Made by a program: the position numbers and the translations under genes. From Daphnia carinata (lineage: Eukaryota; Arthropoda; Branchiopoda; Diplostraca; Daphniidae), in the NCBI RefSeq assembly GCF_022539665.2, contig NC_081331.1, positions 3,754,501 to 3,818,500 of the forward strand: 64,000 bases of DNA, read 5' to 3'. Positions 24,759 to 38,661 of the stretch are shown piece after piece; the first letter of the stretch is position 1, and each line of letters opens with the position of its first letter. The notes below the pieces were generated by a model. The model made no database searches, was not told where the DNA came from, and saw only the letters and a list, made by a program, of their open reading frames with translations.

Positions 24759-26902
24759 ATAGCATTTCACCCTTTTTTCTCTTTCCGTCACAGAAGCAAC
24801 AGTGTAAACGTGTCACCTATACCGACATACGCACACGAATTGATCCAGCGCTCAGAGGGGGGACAAGAGAGATAGAGAGCGAGAGAGAGAGAAGGACAGT
24901 GAAGAAGAAAGAACATGATGGATGGCTTAAACTCTTTCCCGCGCGAGCCACACGCACACACACACACACACCCAACAAACCGAGGTTTCACATTTTCAAA
25001 TGCAAAAAAAAGAAAGAAAATAGAAATCATATTTTTTTTTTTTTTTCATTCCTTACAGATATCAAATAAATAAATACAAGACTGATACCGATTGCTTACT
25101 AATGACTTATTCACGCCCGATGCTTGTGACGTCGACCCTGTATTGCCGAATGCCGATTCGTTTTTTTTTTTTTTTCCTTCTCTCCTTTAATTTTTCTTTT
25201 TTTTTTTTTCTGACGGTTCGTTCGGCCCATTCATATGCTAAGGAGATCCCGCAGAGCGGCGCGTCAATATATTTTATTCGATAAATGTCGCATTTTCTTC
25301 TGGTACATTAGGAAGGCGACATACACACACACACACACAGCTATTGCACAGACACAAGCACCACAGCCACTCATATGCATACATCCATAAGAAAGGAAAG
25401 CGAACGAGGAGAGCGTTTCATACCAGAGGGTTTTCCCGCGTGAACGGGGCGCGAGCGTACCGCCAATACAATCCGTTCGGGTCAAAACGGTCGACATCGT
25501 TACATTTGTCACTTGGCTCGTACTGTACATATAAAGTTCTGAAATTGTTATTTATTCCCCCCCCCCCCCCCTTTTTTTGTGGTCCTTGGGTCCGTTCGGG
25601 CGCATACCTTATACACGAGGGAGGAAGGCCATTCGATTTTAGTGCATATAGTGATACCAACTTATTATGCAAGAGTCGTGACCTTTATTTTTTTCTTTCT
25701 CTCCTTCTCTATCCCGATGCCATTTTTTTTTTTTCCGGGAGAATAATTTTATTCTTTTAGTTCTTCCACTCTTTTCTTTTTTTTTTTTCCCTATCGCATA
25801 GAGGAAGCGTGAAAAATTAACAAACAAAAAGAGAAAAGGCAAACAGCATAAAAAGGTGAAGAGGAAAAAAGAAAGGAAGAAGAGTTGAAGTAAAAGACGA
25901 ATAAATAAATCAAAACGAGATGATGTGGCTGAGCGGCTCGTCGTCGTCCCGACTGTAAAGGTTGTCGCTGCCTGCCGCTACTCATTTAAGTATCCCGCGT
26001 GCTTATAAAACATGCATAACACTATAAGAGTATACAGGCAACAACAAAAAGCCGGTGTCGGATATCACAATCCTTTTGTTACCTTTTATTTTTCTCCTCT
26101 ATCGACCAGATTGTTTGTTTTTTTTTCTTTCTCGTTTCATTTCTTCTCTTTTGAAGTTTTATCGTTTGACACGTCCTTCGTCTGTCGTCTGATTCCTTAT
26201 TATTTATTATTATTCTGTTAAATCTTTTATGCCGATGTCGGAACTGTTTGTTGTGCATTATGTGTAGGCAACCCCATTTTCGATTTGCTGTTCTCACGTA
26301 ATATTTTCTATTTTTCGATGATGGATTCAACATCGCGACGAAAATTTTGCCTTTTTGATTAAAAAGCCTTTATTGAAATTGAAGTAAAATAGGGCGATTC
26401 TTTTGCATGAATCCATCCGTATTTCAGGCATTCTTTGACTTGTCATCGCGTCAAAGGTGAAAGAGAATCTCTCCAAATCTATGCGAATCAAAAAAATGGA
26501 TCGTACATAAAAAAAAAATAGACATTGTTATGAAGCAACGACGATCTAGATGGATGTCCTCGATTTTTTCGGGGACTTTGTCTCCACCTTTTTCACTTTT
26601 TAACGTGAACTGAATTTTGTTTTTTTGCCTCTTTTCATCCTACCCCCTGCTCCCATTCTTCTTCTTTTTTTTGTGTGTGTGTTAAATTCCACGTAAGAAA
26701 AGATAAGCCATTTTCTTGTAGATATTTGACTGTACAAATGCATCACTCAGCTGCTGTTGGATGTCGGCTGAAATGCATCAAATGTGTGTGTGTGTGTGAG
26801 GGGGGACAAATGACGCACGCACAAAACGTCTTGAGCTTCATTCACGCGGCTTCATCGCTCGCTTCAAGTCAAGATTATCGTCGATCTTGACACATAAGCC
26901 GG

Positions 26903-26937
26903 ACACACACACACACACACGCACACACACACACACA
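26903..26937. repeat. Interrupted (AC)n microsatellite
   Basis: AC units run with a single G interruption at 26921. Confidence 0.95.
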
Positions 26938-28867
26938 AAAAAATCATCACACATCCCATACATATAGAATGTTATTATTATTGTTCTCTTCTTCTCCCTT
27001 TTTTTGTCACCTTTTCTTTCCACGTAATCGTTCACCAGTTGACAAAAAAAGATATCCATCCGCAGTAAAAAAAAATAAAAAAATAACACCAAAGGGGATG
27101 TGTGTGCAGTAATACCAAGAATAGAGAGAGAGAGAGAGAGAGGGTAGGTGGAGGGGGGTTTTGTATTGTCATCGACGACGCAGCTGCAAGACGTCAAGGT
27201 ATTACGCTCGCGCCATCAAGAAGAAGAGGATCTTCTTCTTCTTCTTGGGGGTGTGTGTGCAAACGCACAAGGTGCTGGGTGTGTACCAGAAGGGAGTGGA
27301 TGGGGGGGGGGGGGCACCCGACGCTGTTATGAAAGGAGAAGTGGCGCGTCGAAGTTGTATCTGATCGAGCCGTCATTGAGCGCGCATCGCCACCAGCTGC
27401 TCCAGCTGGTGAGGCTTCTCTTTTATAATTTTTTTCAAAGATATATACCGTCTCGTATAAAGAGGAATAGAACGCGCACTGTCAAACCAGCACACTGACG
27501 CACGGCCGTCGTCCGTTCAGCGTTTGTTATATTATTATTACCTTTTCTTCTTTCTCCATTCAAATGCCCGTGCAAGCAGTGGCGGTCGCGTGCCCAACGA
27601 ATTACCTTTTCATTGCTGGACTGGACCGTATCCCTTTCTTTCCCAATGGCCCTGACAATTGAGAAAAGAAAGCGCCGGAGTTATTTCGCCTTCGTAAAAA
27701 TGGGTAGTAGGTGTGTATAGTAGTTTCCGGATGAATGGAAATGAAGAAGAACCTCCTCCTTGTGTAGACGTACTGCAATATACCGCCATTGCTTTATGTA
27801 CACATCGTTGAAATTCCTGAGGTAAAAAAAAAAAAAAAAAAAAAGAGGAAAAAATCAAGGGCAGGTGACCAAACCTTTCTTGTTATTATTAGCTCGGGGC
27901 TATTTATCAGCCCCGGGTTTTTCTTTTTTTCGCTGGTAGATATTCACTTCGTTTTGCTGTAACGTACACATGTCAGTGTGTCGAATGTCATGGACGCTTT
28001 CAACGTTCAAACAAGACGCAGAAAAGAAATCATCCGTAACCGATCGGCATACGCATTTTATGTTTGATTTTTATTACATTTCCCCTGTAAAAATGCAGCA
28101 AGTTTACAGAGGGAATTAGGCAGTTAAGCTCTGATGATAATGTCGGAGGGAATAAACGTCCGAAAAACTGACGTGTTATCGGTTTTAAAGGTGCCCATAT
28201 CACCTGGCGCCAATACACGTTCGTTTTCCGTTCTTTATTCACAGATGATGACGGCTGTTGCCTTCCTCCACTGCGGTAGCACAAACATCCCAAACAGCAA
28301 GAGAAGCACCGGTTGTCTCTCTTCTAAAAGAAGAAAAAAAAAATAAATAAAATGTTCTGTCGAACATCAACTATAATAATCCCCCCCCCCCTTCATCTCT
28401 CATATACGAAAAAAAGGGGGAACTGATCGAACATCACGCAGCGTGCAACTCTTTTTTTTTTTTTCTTTTTTTATTTACATCTCTCTTTAGTCTTATTGGG
28501 TTGCTGTTGCACCCGTGTAGGAACAACTGTAGCCGGATTCCCCTTCGTCGACCGTGAGTCTATTATACTCAGGATGGCGCTGCTGTCTGTGCGCTCCTAT
28601 CCATCATCGGAACGGCTTCATCGACGCCATCGATCATATTTCTTTCCTGTTGTTGTTCCATCTCATTTCTGTTTTTTGTTTTTTTTTTCTTGTTGTTGTT
28701 CAGGCCAATATGGTGAAGGTTTTTGCTCGATGCGCGAGCAGTCGACAGTGCATATAATGGAATCAAATCAGCACCGTTGATTACCACATTCTCCTTATCC
28801 TATTCCATCCAATCATAAGTGCTCATGTGCATCCATCAGACTCGAGTGTTTTTGCTGAAAAAAAAAT

Positions 28868-28901
<34 letters not shown>

Positions 28902-31900
28902 ACGGGAAACGTGTTGTGTTTGTAAGCGCAGAGGCGGAAAGATATGGTAATAATATAGCCATAGTCGAAGCTCAATTGAATGGGCAAATGCGGAGTGTGA
29001 TTAAGGCCACAATTGACTTTGGCGTTCATTACCTTTTGTACCTGAGCAAGTTCTTCTTCTTCTCAATTGTTTTAATGTTGTCGATTTTCAGGGTTGTTGG
29101 CATCTCGTGATTACAAGCCACAAAATCCACATATTCACGGTTAGTTTAGTGGGCGTTGATGTATACTCATCAAGACTTTCAGGGTAGTTTTATCCCAAAA
29201 GAGAAAAAGGAAAATCAATCATTGTACAATAAGTTCTGAAGTTTTTTCTTTTCTTTTTCGAGTTTCAAATGATGAAAACATTGGATAATGGCTTTATATC
29301 CGTTTCATTCTTTCTTTCTTATTGTGTTTGGCCATTTATCAACTATTGCACACAACAACCTTCTTTCGCCCCCCCGAACAAAAAAAGAAACGGACGTCAA
29401 ACAGTTTTGACTGGACATTACAACAAAAAAAAAAAAACGCGCGTGCTGCACCTTTGGAATACTCTCTAACCCGGATTTGTTTTTTTATTTCTTCATAATA
29501 TTTTTCTTTTTTTTTATCTTTTCTCTCTTTTCTTGTTGCCCTTTTTTTTTTCTCTGCTCGCTTCGTGCAGCTGCTCCGCGATAGCGCCGATGACTAGTGC
29601 GACTAAACATATACAAACGAGCACCACCTTGAGTCTTTGGCACCTTACACACACACACACACACAGTGCCATTTCCACTCCCCACTCTACGGAAATCACC
29701 TTTTGCCTGGGTCGTATATGCAGTGAATAATCCACAACAGCGGTGCATACACATAGATGGGAAGGGGGGGGGGGAGAAAAAGCGATATCAATAGATGAAT
29801 CGGACGTATATATCAACAGGCCAGTTAGATACGTATGGGGCATACAAGGTGTGTAGATATATACACACACACATAGAAAAGAGATGGACTTTAACGTGTG
29901 TGTAGTATAGAAAGGCGCCAGGAGTATACAGATTGTAACAGTCGTGGCACTCTCTGTTGGGGCTAAAGCTTTTCTGACCTATTGTTCCGTTTGTGTTCAA
30001 TAGACCCCCCTCCCTGCCGGCCTTTAAGGTTTTTCTAGCTGTGTGTGTGTGTGTGTGTGTGTGTAGGTTCATCTCTATTTCCCGATGGAGCTTTTGTTAT
30101 CCATTGAGCTCAACCTTCTCCCTTTTTTATTTCGTTTTGCGATGGTGATTTGATTTTTCAAACGACGCGGCCAACGCGCACCTGGCGCTGCCTCTCTGTC
30201 CGTGGTTGTATCACCCCCTCTCTGAAAAAACTTTGCGTGTATCAATAAACCTGATTGCAATCATTGGCTGTCGTGAACAAGGGCAAACGGTTTTTATTTT
30301 TCTGAGAGAGGGGGGGGGGTGGAGGTCCAGCACCAACAACGCCCCTCGCTTATTTGCACGTTTAATTGGGACATGTATAGAAGGAATGCATGCAAGTTAA
30401 TGAATAAGCAAATTAGGAACATGAATGTGTAACGTTAAATGGTTTTGGCCACTGGCCACTGTTTTTGGTGTGCACAACGTTCGCATATAACAAACTGAGT
30501 CACTAGTGCGACTTTAGAAATAGAGCCGGGCCCAGTCAAACATCTGCCCGCCGCAGACAATAGAAAAACGGGAGAGAGTTATAAGCACAAGAGCAGGAGG
30601 GGTAACCTTTCCCCTCTTTTTTTTTTTCAGTATGCATGTGTCTATACAGATTCTCTATAGTGAAATGGAACGGATTGGAGCAGTTGGGTGTACGGTAACA
30701 GCCGGCCCTTTGGATAAATGTGATGCACAGATTCCGACGTGTATGCGTTGGCACCGTGTTTTGGCCTTCCCTCTACGTGTGTATGTGTACGTGGTCGACG
30801 CCGTACGCTCAACTGATTTATGTGTAATTTCTTTTTTTATTTTTATTTTCTTATCCGAATGTCCACAACACCTGCCCACCCTACTTTTTTTTAGCCGGGC
30901 AGTTCCACTATCAACGATCTGACCACTGTACACACCGCCCAGTCAATGGACTTTATTTCATTGCCAGTTCGTTTGCAACTTGATTTGTACGTTAAGAAAC
31001 TGATTGACATAGTTAGCAAAATGAATTCTATTTAGATTTCTTTAAAATAAAATGAAATGATGTTAAAAAGTTAAGAGAAGAAAAGCCTTGTGATTGTGTG
31101 AGAGGTGGAGTTGTAACATATCCGCGCAATGATTTTATGCGATCATCAAAGTGGATCGTCTTTCCGTTTGTGTGGGTTTTTTTTTATTTTGAATGTCTGT
31201 GTTGTTGTTTTATTTTTTTTTATTTGTCTTGTGTTTGTCATGTTTTGTCTTTTAGCGGATCGATGAGTTGAAAGCCAAAATCCCTCTTTTAACAAAGACA
31301 AAAGAAAAAGATATACGACGATGACGAAGTCTCTTTTTTTTTTTTCGGTGTGTGTAACTTGATCTGTTTGTTAAGCGGCTGCTGATGCCGGCCGGCCGGA
31401 CATCTGACCCAACTCGACGTAAAAATTTCTTTTTTCGCTAGCGGCTGCCGCTGTTGCTCGCGCAAGTTCCTCATCCTTACGTCGACGCTTTTCAGCCATT
31501 GAATCAGCTGTGTTTAACTTGTTATTCGTACGCACACGCGCCATGCAAACAGGGAGAAAGCTCATCGGTAAATAGCCGATGACAATGTCCAGAAAATTTA
31601 GTCAATTGAGTCAGTCCACGCAATCCCATTTGATTCGCGGTTTTTATTTGAACCTTTCCGTAACCGAATCGAAAAAGACGTTGGCGTACGCGGAGGGTTT
31701 TACCGTCCATTTCAGCACGCACACCATCAACTTTTGCCTACCCCACTAATTTCTACAACGTTTATCGTAATTGTGGATAGAATTCGGCAAGCGCACATCC
31801 ACAAGAAACAAACAGAAGCAGCGCTAATCGAAATCGGCAAGTTTCTTTTCGTTTCCCATCGTTTTATCGATCGATATCCGATTTCCAAGTTGCACGCACG

Positions 31901-32665
31901 TACCCAACAGTTTTTTTTTTTTTGCTTTCCCATGAAACAGACACACACACACAAAAAAATACATTGAATCGAATAGGAGGGGATAGCAATCGTGATATAA
32001 GACTATTGTGTGTATGTGTGTGTGTATACACTGTAGAACTGTGTTGCAGACATAATCAAAAAAAGACTTGTAGATACTTACACACAGGTGTTGGTTTCTA
32101 CGATTTCCTACTGCACGTCTAGCGGGCCCCTTCAACCATTTATCAATGCAATTGAAATGCGGCTCTCTTTTCTTTTGCGACGTCCATGGGAAACACTTTT
32201 ATTTTCATTCGATACCGTACACCCATGCAATATGATTGGCTGCATTGGATAATAGAGCGTCTCTCTCTTTCTTTGGACGCTTATACGAACGGCAGCGTTC
32301 CTCTTTTATTTATTTACAGATGCAACAGGCAAAAATCAAATAACAAGAAAAAGGTAAGAACTTGGTGGCGCAGTTTCTTTTATTTTCATGGCCGACAACG
32401 AAGCAAATGGACACAAGAGACGATTTCCACCCCAAAAGCGAAACGGAACGAGGAGGTTTTCGATCAATAAATCTCCAGTACGAGATTTTTAAAGAAGGAA
32501 AAAAAAAAAAAAAATTCACACGGGAAATGATTCGAATAAAAAAAAAAAAAGTGACACACACAAACACACATACACACAGCAAATATAGAAAAATACCGAC
32601 GCGACCTATTGTATAGATTTTTACAGTGCGCGTTGGAAACGACGTGAGTGTCAGTATTTCTCTAT

Positions 32666-32682
32666 CCCCCCCCCCCCCCCCC
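32666..32682. repeat. Poly-C run, 17 bases
   Basis: The longest C run here. Others of 10 or more C or G are at 5773, 9601, 15433, 23350, 25557, 27302, 28381, 29764, 30310, 47140, 59803 and 59953. Confidence 0.95.
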
Positions 32683-35600
32683 TCGGCTGTCGATTTTTCA
32701 ATGCGTCCGCAGCTTCTGTGTGGGAACCTGTAACAGCATTCGGCATTATATATAGAAAAAATCATCAATTGAAAAACATTCGTAGAAAAAAAAAATAAAT
32801 AAATAAAAAGGCCGCCTTCCTGACGAGTAAAAAATGGCGATCAAAAATGAAAAATTCCTTCTCGATTGCCGGTGGTAGCGATCATGCGTAACCATTCCTC
32901 TCTCCTGTTCGGACATGGAAACGGAGTCCACCATGACGTCCGTCTTCTTTCCCTTTCTTTTGCTTTGCATTCCTCCCGCAAAAACTTGTTTCATTCTTTT
33001 TCCGGATCATGACGAAGGGTCTTTGTGCAGCTTGTCGGCCAACTTTTTTGTATATATTGGTAGCTGCCATCACTTGGCGAGATGCAACACGTCAATAACC
33101 GGAGGTAGGTGGCAGAAGGGGCGGATGATGTGGCCACAAACAAACAACAAAAACTTCCGTTTTCTAAAATGCCAATCTTCTTTTTTTTTTTTTTTCATTT
33201 CCCTCCTTTTCTTATTTGAACTTGCATCCGTTGAGACTTACTGAAGAAGGAGCAATCCCCCTGTTGTCCGTCCTTTTAAAAATGCCAACCAAGTTTGACG
33301 GATGCGTGTTACAAGCCACGTCCATACGCTGGATAGGTCCACGCTGTTTAGGGGATCAAGTAAAAAACGTCACATTTCCCCAACATTCCATCGTTGACAA
33401 AATGGAATGCTGCACCTCAACCGCTCAAATACCTACAATTGTCAAACACTACGGTAAATACAGTTACGTGTTTTCGGCGTCAAGGATATGTACAGTATGT
33501 GCGTGTACATATATATTTTTGATTTATTCACCAGGCGATTTTTAACGTACGAAATAGGAAACTTGAGTTTCATGAAAGCATCACATAGCAAACGTTCGCA
33601 TTTTGCTTTTTTTTTCAGGTCCTATTTTTAGTTGTGAAAACAAAACAGACGTTTGTTGCTATCCTCTTCTTTGGTAAAGAAAAAAATATATCTAGCCCTC
33701 TCACTCTCTCTCTTGCCGCTAAATTGATAAATAGTCGGAGAATGGATACATGTCCTTCCAGCTGCTCGGGTCGTCTCCGATGTCATCGCGCATCCAGACA
33801 AACCGGGGGGAGGGAGGACTTTTTCTTTGGAGAAAAGAAGAAGAAAACTTTCAACAATAAAAGCGAAAATAGTAAATGAATAAAAAAGGAAGCCTGTATG
33901 GATTGCGGTTGGCCAAAATAAAAAAAAAAAAAAAAAAAAAAGGAGAATACTTTCTTTAAATACACAAGATGAGTTAGCAACCAGATACAGCCGTTTTTTA
34001 TTTTCCCCATCTATTATTCTGGTGAATTAAACGTCTTGGCATCGTGTCGTTTAATGCCACTCTTTAAGCCTGTTAAAGATGCAAAAGTATAAGAATGTAA
34101 TATGAACCATATCATCGAGGAAAATCAGGTAACCAATCGAAAAAAAGGGGGGGACAGAACGAGGCTATGTCGTGAAAAGCCTCGCTATCGAATTAAATTT
34201 GTACTTACCAAAAGATTAGAAGAAAAAAAAAAAAAAAAGAAACCGCAATAGAATTTATCAACGGTGGATTGGACATCGACAGAGCCGGAGGAGCACACGT
34301 GTATAAGTGATCTAGTGTAATAACCGGCATGGATAAATAGCGTTAGCCTATACATAGACTCGATTCACACAAAAAGGACATTTCGCTCCGTCCTGCGTAC
34401 ATAACTCCTGAGCATCAGCCCTAGTCTGCGACACGGGAAATGCATTAGAGAGTTTCGAGAACTTATTGGCCAATAATAATGTCAGCCCGGCAAATGAAAT
34501 GTATCGCTCTCGAAACTGCTAGTCACGGTTACATTGACAATCTGTGGGCCTATTTAAGGATACGTAGCTATTTCGTGTATCGGGTCATTCGTATCGAATA
34601 GAAAAATACATCACTGTGTAATCCTCTTACGTGGTTAAGGAGCGAAGAAGAGAGATGTTGTTGAATTTCATTTTTTTTTTTTTTTTTTTTGAAATACCCG
34701 TGGTCGTTTATCTGATTAGTGCCCCATTGACGATGCCATTAGGCTCTGATTCCGGATATGTCTACACTCTATTCCGGATTTCTATAGAGGAACAACAGCT
34801 GATATAATGGACGTCGTCTATCTTGCAGAAATCGAGGTCAGCTGTGCTCTGCTTGTAACAATGGTGTGTTCGATGTACTAACCAGAAGAAATGTGCGGCG
34901 TACTGAAAACGCAACCGCAATTTGGTTGAGGGTGTCGAATTTTTCTTACGGCCGTCCGCAGATGTATTGCGCAGCAAAGAGCGACGACCCTTTACGAGAA
35001 AGAAAGAAAAAGAAAAAAAAAAAAGGATGTTTTATACCACCCGCAACGTGTAGCTGGAGGTTTGTTTCCTCCTCCGCCGAAGGTTAGCAATGTTGTATAT
35101 GTACACATAATAGGCCGGAAAAAGGTTCCTCTTCCTCATCTTCTCATCCGTATTTTTTTCCCCTTTTTTTTTCGGAAGATATTTAATTTTTTTTTTTGGG
35201 GGGGGGTTCGAATGCGCGCTTCCATTCAAGTTCAAACACAAACACAATTGTGGATATAAGAATAGACGAGAAGAATGGTCGGGACGTCGAAGAAATTGTT
35301 TGACCAGTTTTTTTTCTCTGAGGTGCACATTCGATCCGTACCGGAATCATGGGGGAGAAAAAAAAAGAGGTATATCCTAGAGTTAAAAAAAAAAATCAAA
35401 TAATAGAACGGAGTTTAAAAAAAAAAAAAATAAGGGTCGCGGAATAGGCCAATGGGGAAGGTTATTCAGCTCGTATTTTCTTCCATTTCAACAGGAGCTT
35501 TTGTCGCCTGTTTGTCTATTGTGGAGGTTAAAAGAAAAAAAGACCGTGTCATTAAAAAGTTCAAGAGAGCACAGACACCATCACGACAGACCTGCCGAGT

Positions 35601-36621
35601 GTTTTTTTTTTTTTTCTTAGAGAGGGAAAGGTCCTTGGCTATATCCTTGCCGGTCTCCCATTGCTTTGCCGGAAACTCTTGAAACTGTCTCTTTCTATGT
35701 GCGTAGAACCTTCGGTCGTGGCCCACATCCAACTACGTAGAAGGTCAAATAACAAATCTATACCTTAAAAAATAGGATAAATTAGTAGGGGGGAATACAC
35801 CTGCTACTTGTAAGAGGTTTACTTTCTACGTCCCTTTAAAACGTTCTATTCTTTGCGACCGGTCAACCATCTTTTTTTGTTATTGCTCTCTGCGGTTTCT
35901 CTTCTCTTGGCAAGTGGATCTTGTTCAAAAACTTGCATGGCTAATAGATTTCAGCAAAAGAAGCATTTAAAAAAGAAAAATGAATTCATTTGCTGGGCTC
36001 TATATATACTCGTTTTTTTTTACGTAGCGGCTGACAGGTGCGGCTGTGAATGTGAAATGTCAGATCAGGTCCCGCTCGAGCGGAAATGAGCCCCACTACT
36101 CGTCTATGACCTTTTTTAATGATACGTATACCATTCTAAAGTGGTGAGCTTCCTACGTCCGTAGATATACTCATGGCAATGACAGAATGCCAACAAGGAC
36201 GACGACAGAGTATATTACGAGACATCCTTGATACTTGCAAGAGTTCTTTTTTGTTTTGTTTCTCTTTTGTTTTAGCTGAGAGAAAGAGAGAAAGAGAGAG
36301 AGAGAGAGAGAGAGCGAGAGAAACGTGAAAGGAAATAGACGTTGGATGACATGTGGTAGTCAGGTGTGTTCTTTCTCAGTGTCCCTCTCTTTGCGCTGTC
36401 TAGCTGCTGTTGTCGGCCGACGTTGGTGGCGGCCTGGAACGTGGACGATTCCGGGGAAAAACGCGGAGATTTACGGCCGCCGTGACACTACTGACTTACG
36501 AACGCTACGGAATTCCATCTGCAGGTTTTTTGGTTTTTTTTTGTTTTTTTGTTCTCTTTCCCTCTATCGTCGTCTTCCTGCCTTTCGACCGGTTTTTGTA
36601 ATGTTCCACGTCTAACGTTCC

Positions 36622-36708
36622 ATGATGAAACCAAGAGTATTGTTTGTTTGTGTGGCCCCCTCTTTACTTTTGGCTTCAATCTCTTCGCTTCTCAATGCGA
36701 CGAACTGG
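36622..36708 (+). CDS. Putative first coding exon with a signal peptide
   Basis: An ATG opens 29 codons, MMKPRVLFVCVAPSLLLASI followed by SSLLNATNW, ending at an ideal donor TGG|GTAAGTC in phase 0. The layout is a textbook signal peptide: basic N-region, hydrophobic core, small residues before a likely cleavage site. The nearest acceptor, TTCTTCTTTAG at 36740, would make a 32-nt intron, too short to be normal. A second acceptor at 36898 (GTCTGTTTTTAG) opens a long frame that includes a poly-Phe stretch. The downstream exon is therefore unresolved. Confidence 0.25.
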
Positions 36709-38376
36709 GTAAGTCTTTTTTTTTTTTCCTTCTTCTTTAGTCCCTGGACCAGACACAACAACAGCGATGTACATAACACAACATTTTTTAAAAAAAGGAA
36801 TGAAGGAGAAAGGCAGTATATACATGGCAAAACGCGAGCTAGTTGGTGGAGGATCCAAACAGCGGGCGGGTTCGCTGTTTTTGTCGTCTGTTTTTAGAAT
36901 CCCACGCGCCTCGTTTTTGGAACATTATCCGGAGGTTGCACGATTTTTTCTTTTTTTTTTTTTTTTTTCAAAATCCCCTTTAATTTTTTTGTGTGTATGC
37001 GTCTGAATGAGAGGATTCATCTTTACGTAGAAAGAGGAGTCGTCCAACTCATTGCTTCATTCCGCACACTGGAAAATTGGTTGGCGTCTATCCTCTCGAT
37101 TCGTTATGGTTTTGTTTCTTCCATATGTATTTGCCTATATAAGCTGGGTGTTATATAGCAACTAGAAAGATAAACAACTATCCTGCCCCACAATCTGTAT
37201 AAATTAGGTGCACAGGGGCTTTAAAATAGAAAAGAAAATCCCGAAACGATCAGCACACGAAATTTCACGACTCGCCAAACAAGCACCAGCAGCAAAGCCT
37301 CGGAATAGTTTTTCTTTTTTGTATTTAAAGCCATAACAAGTGGTGTATATTAGGTCTGCTGCTATAAATGTTCCATCTCTCTTTCCCCCCGCACTTTTTT
37401 TTGTTTTTTTTTGTTTTTGTTTTTTTTGTTTTTTTTTGTGTCCGTCGAATGGCCGCATTGTTACACCTTTGGCAAATCGATGCGTCTCTCGTCCGTAATT
37501 TTTCCCCTTGTTTGTGTGTCTTCATTTCCAACTTCTTCTTATCTCTTTCTGTCTCGTTTTCTTTTGTTTTCTTCTGCTCTTTTGTCCTGTTTTTTTTTAT
37601 TCACCTTTTCCCTATAGTGTTGTATAACCTTTATTTTTTTTTGTGGCCGTCTCTTTCTTGTTCTAGCGTCCGGGCGTTAGATGTTCGAGAAATGCCAACA
37701 GCGCGCAAGTTTTTATTAGCAGTCGTATAGATAGCGGTTGGGGTATGAGAATGCAACCGGTCGTTAACGCAGACACACAACCTGCTGCAAAAGAGCAGAG
37801 GCAGTTAAAAAACATTTTCGGTTAACAGCAGCTCTGGCGCACACCACCGATGTATAGCGCGAGAGGGAGCTCTGCAGGAGCGGCCATGCTCCCCCCGCTG
37901 CAACAGCTACAACAAAAGCACAATAGAGACAAAACAACACCTCTACCAACGAAATGAAGCAAAGAAAACAAAATGCGAAACAGTCAAATAGAGTGAAAGA
38001 TTAGTCCGGCAGCCTCCAAAATTGTGTTGGAGAGCAAATTGTTTGGTACTTTTTTTTTTGCGGGATCCTGCCCGACATTCTTTTGCTCAAGTTTGGCCCA
38101 TCACCTAAACAACAACAACTTTTTCTTTCTTCGTTCTATATATTCCCTTTTCTTAACACGGATGTGCTATATCGCAGCCGGTGTAAAAATACTTGAAGAC
38201 TTTAGAGGCGTATACAACCCAATCGAGAAAGAAGGCAAAGCACCAGGAGGGATATAGCCCTGATAACAGTGTCAAGTCCGAATAGGCTTTCGTCACCGCG
38301 TGTTTATTTTGACTCTTTGGCACCGGCAAGAACGGGAGACGCATACACCCCAGCATCTTTGGATTGCTATAGCAAC

Positions 38377-38571
38377 ATGGCCCGTCCCAGCTCTTTCGGA
38401 TGGCTGTATTATGTCTTGTATACAATGAGAACGGGCCCGTTCTCCTGTTCGCACTTGATGCACATTCTTGAGCAAGGATCACAGTTTGCAGACGGGCAAA
38501 TCTTAACGGTGTGGCATTTCTTATTCTTGTCTCATTCGGTCGTTGTGGTATTTCTTTTCTGGCTGGCGTGA
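38377..38571 (+). CDS. Candidate 64-residue small protein with a C-terminal membrane segment
   Basis: An ATG in good context (CAACATGG) opens a 64-codon frame beginning MARPSSFGWLYYVLYT. Its last 20-odd residues are hydrophobic (WHFLFLSHSVVVVFLFWLA), as in a tail-anchored protein. An X-box-like RFX site ends one base before the ATG. The frame continues upstream without a stop, so the start is uncertain. It may be a chance frame. Confidence 0.17.
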   Translation: MARPSSFGWLYYVLYTMRTGPFSCSHLMHILEQGSQFADGQILTVWHFLFLSHSVVVVFLFWLA

Positions 38572-38629
38572 ACTGATGGCCAGCCAGTGACCCTTCAGCA
38601 CCTGCTATTGGTCCGTCTAGCCAACTATG

Positions 38630-38635
38630 TTTATT
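38630..38635 (-). terminator. Poly(A) signal AATAAA after the 38.7 kb exon pair
   Basis: A canonical AATAAA on the minus strand, 26 nt beyond the TAA at 38662. It is meaningful only if the exon pair is real. The hexamer is common in this AT-rich DNA. Confidence 0.3.
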
Positions 38636-38661
38636 GCTAACTGAGACATCCAGATTAGCTA

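Larger units (their letters stand above)
23300..36600. other. Gene-poor DNA upstream of snail
   Basis: About 13 kb with no supportable gene. It has poly-G runs (23350, 27302, 29764, 30310), poly-C runs (25557, 28381, 32666), (GT)n or (AC)n tracts (24733, 26903, 30041), a hairpin at 27895 and (GA)n near 36277-36320. Frames are low-complexity or chance. As the upstream flank of snail it is a natural place for enhancers, which is inference. Confidence 0.45.

Noticed and set aside
33278-33545. Plus-strand frame starting MPTKFDGCVLQATSIRWIGP
   Set aside because: Its length is within chance for this window, and there is no family match or promoter.
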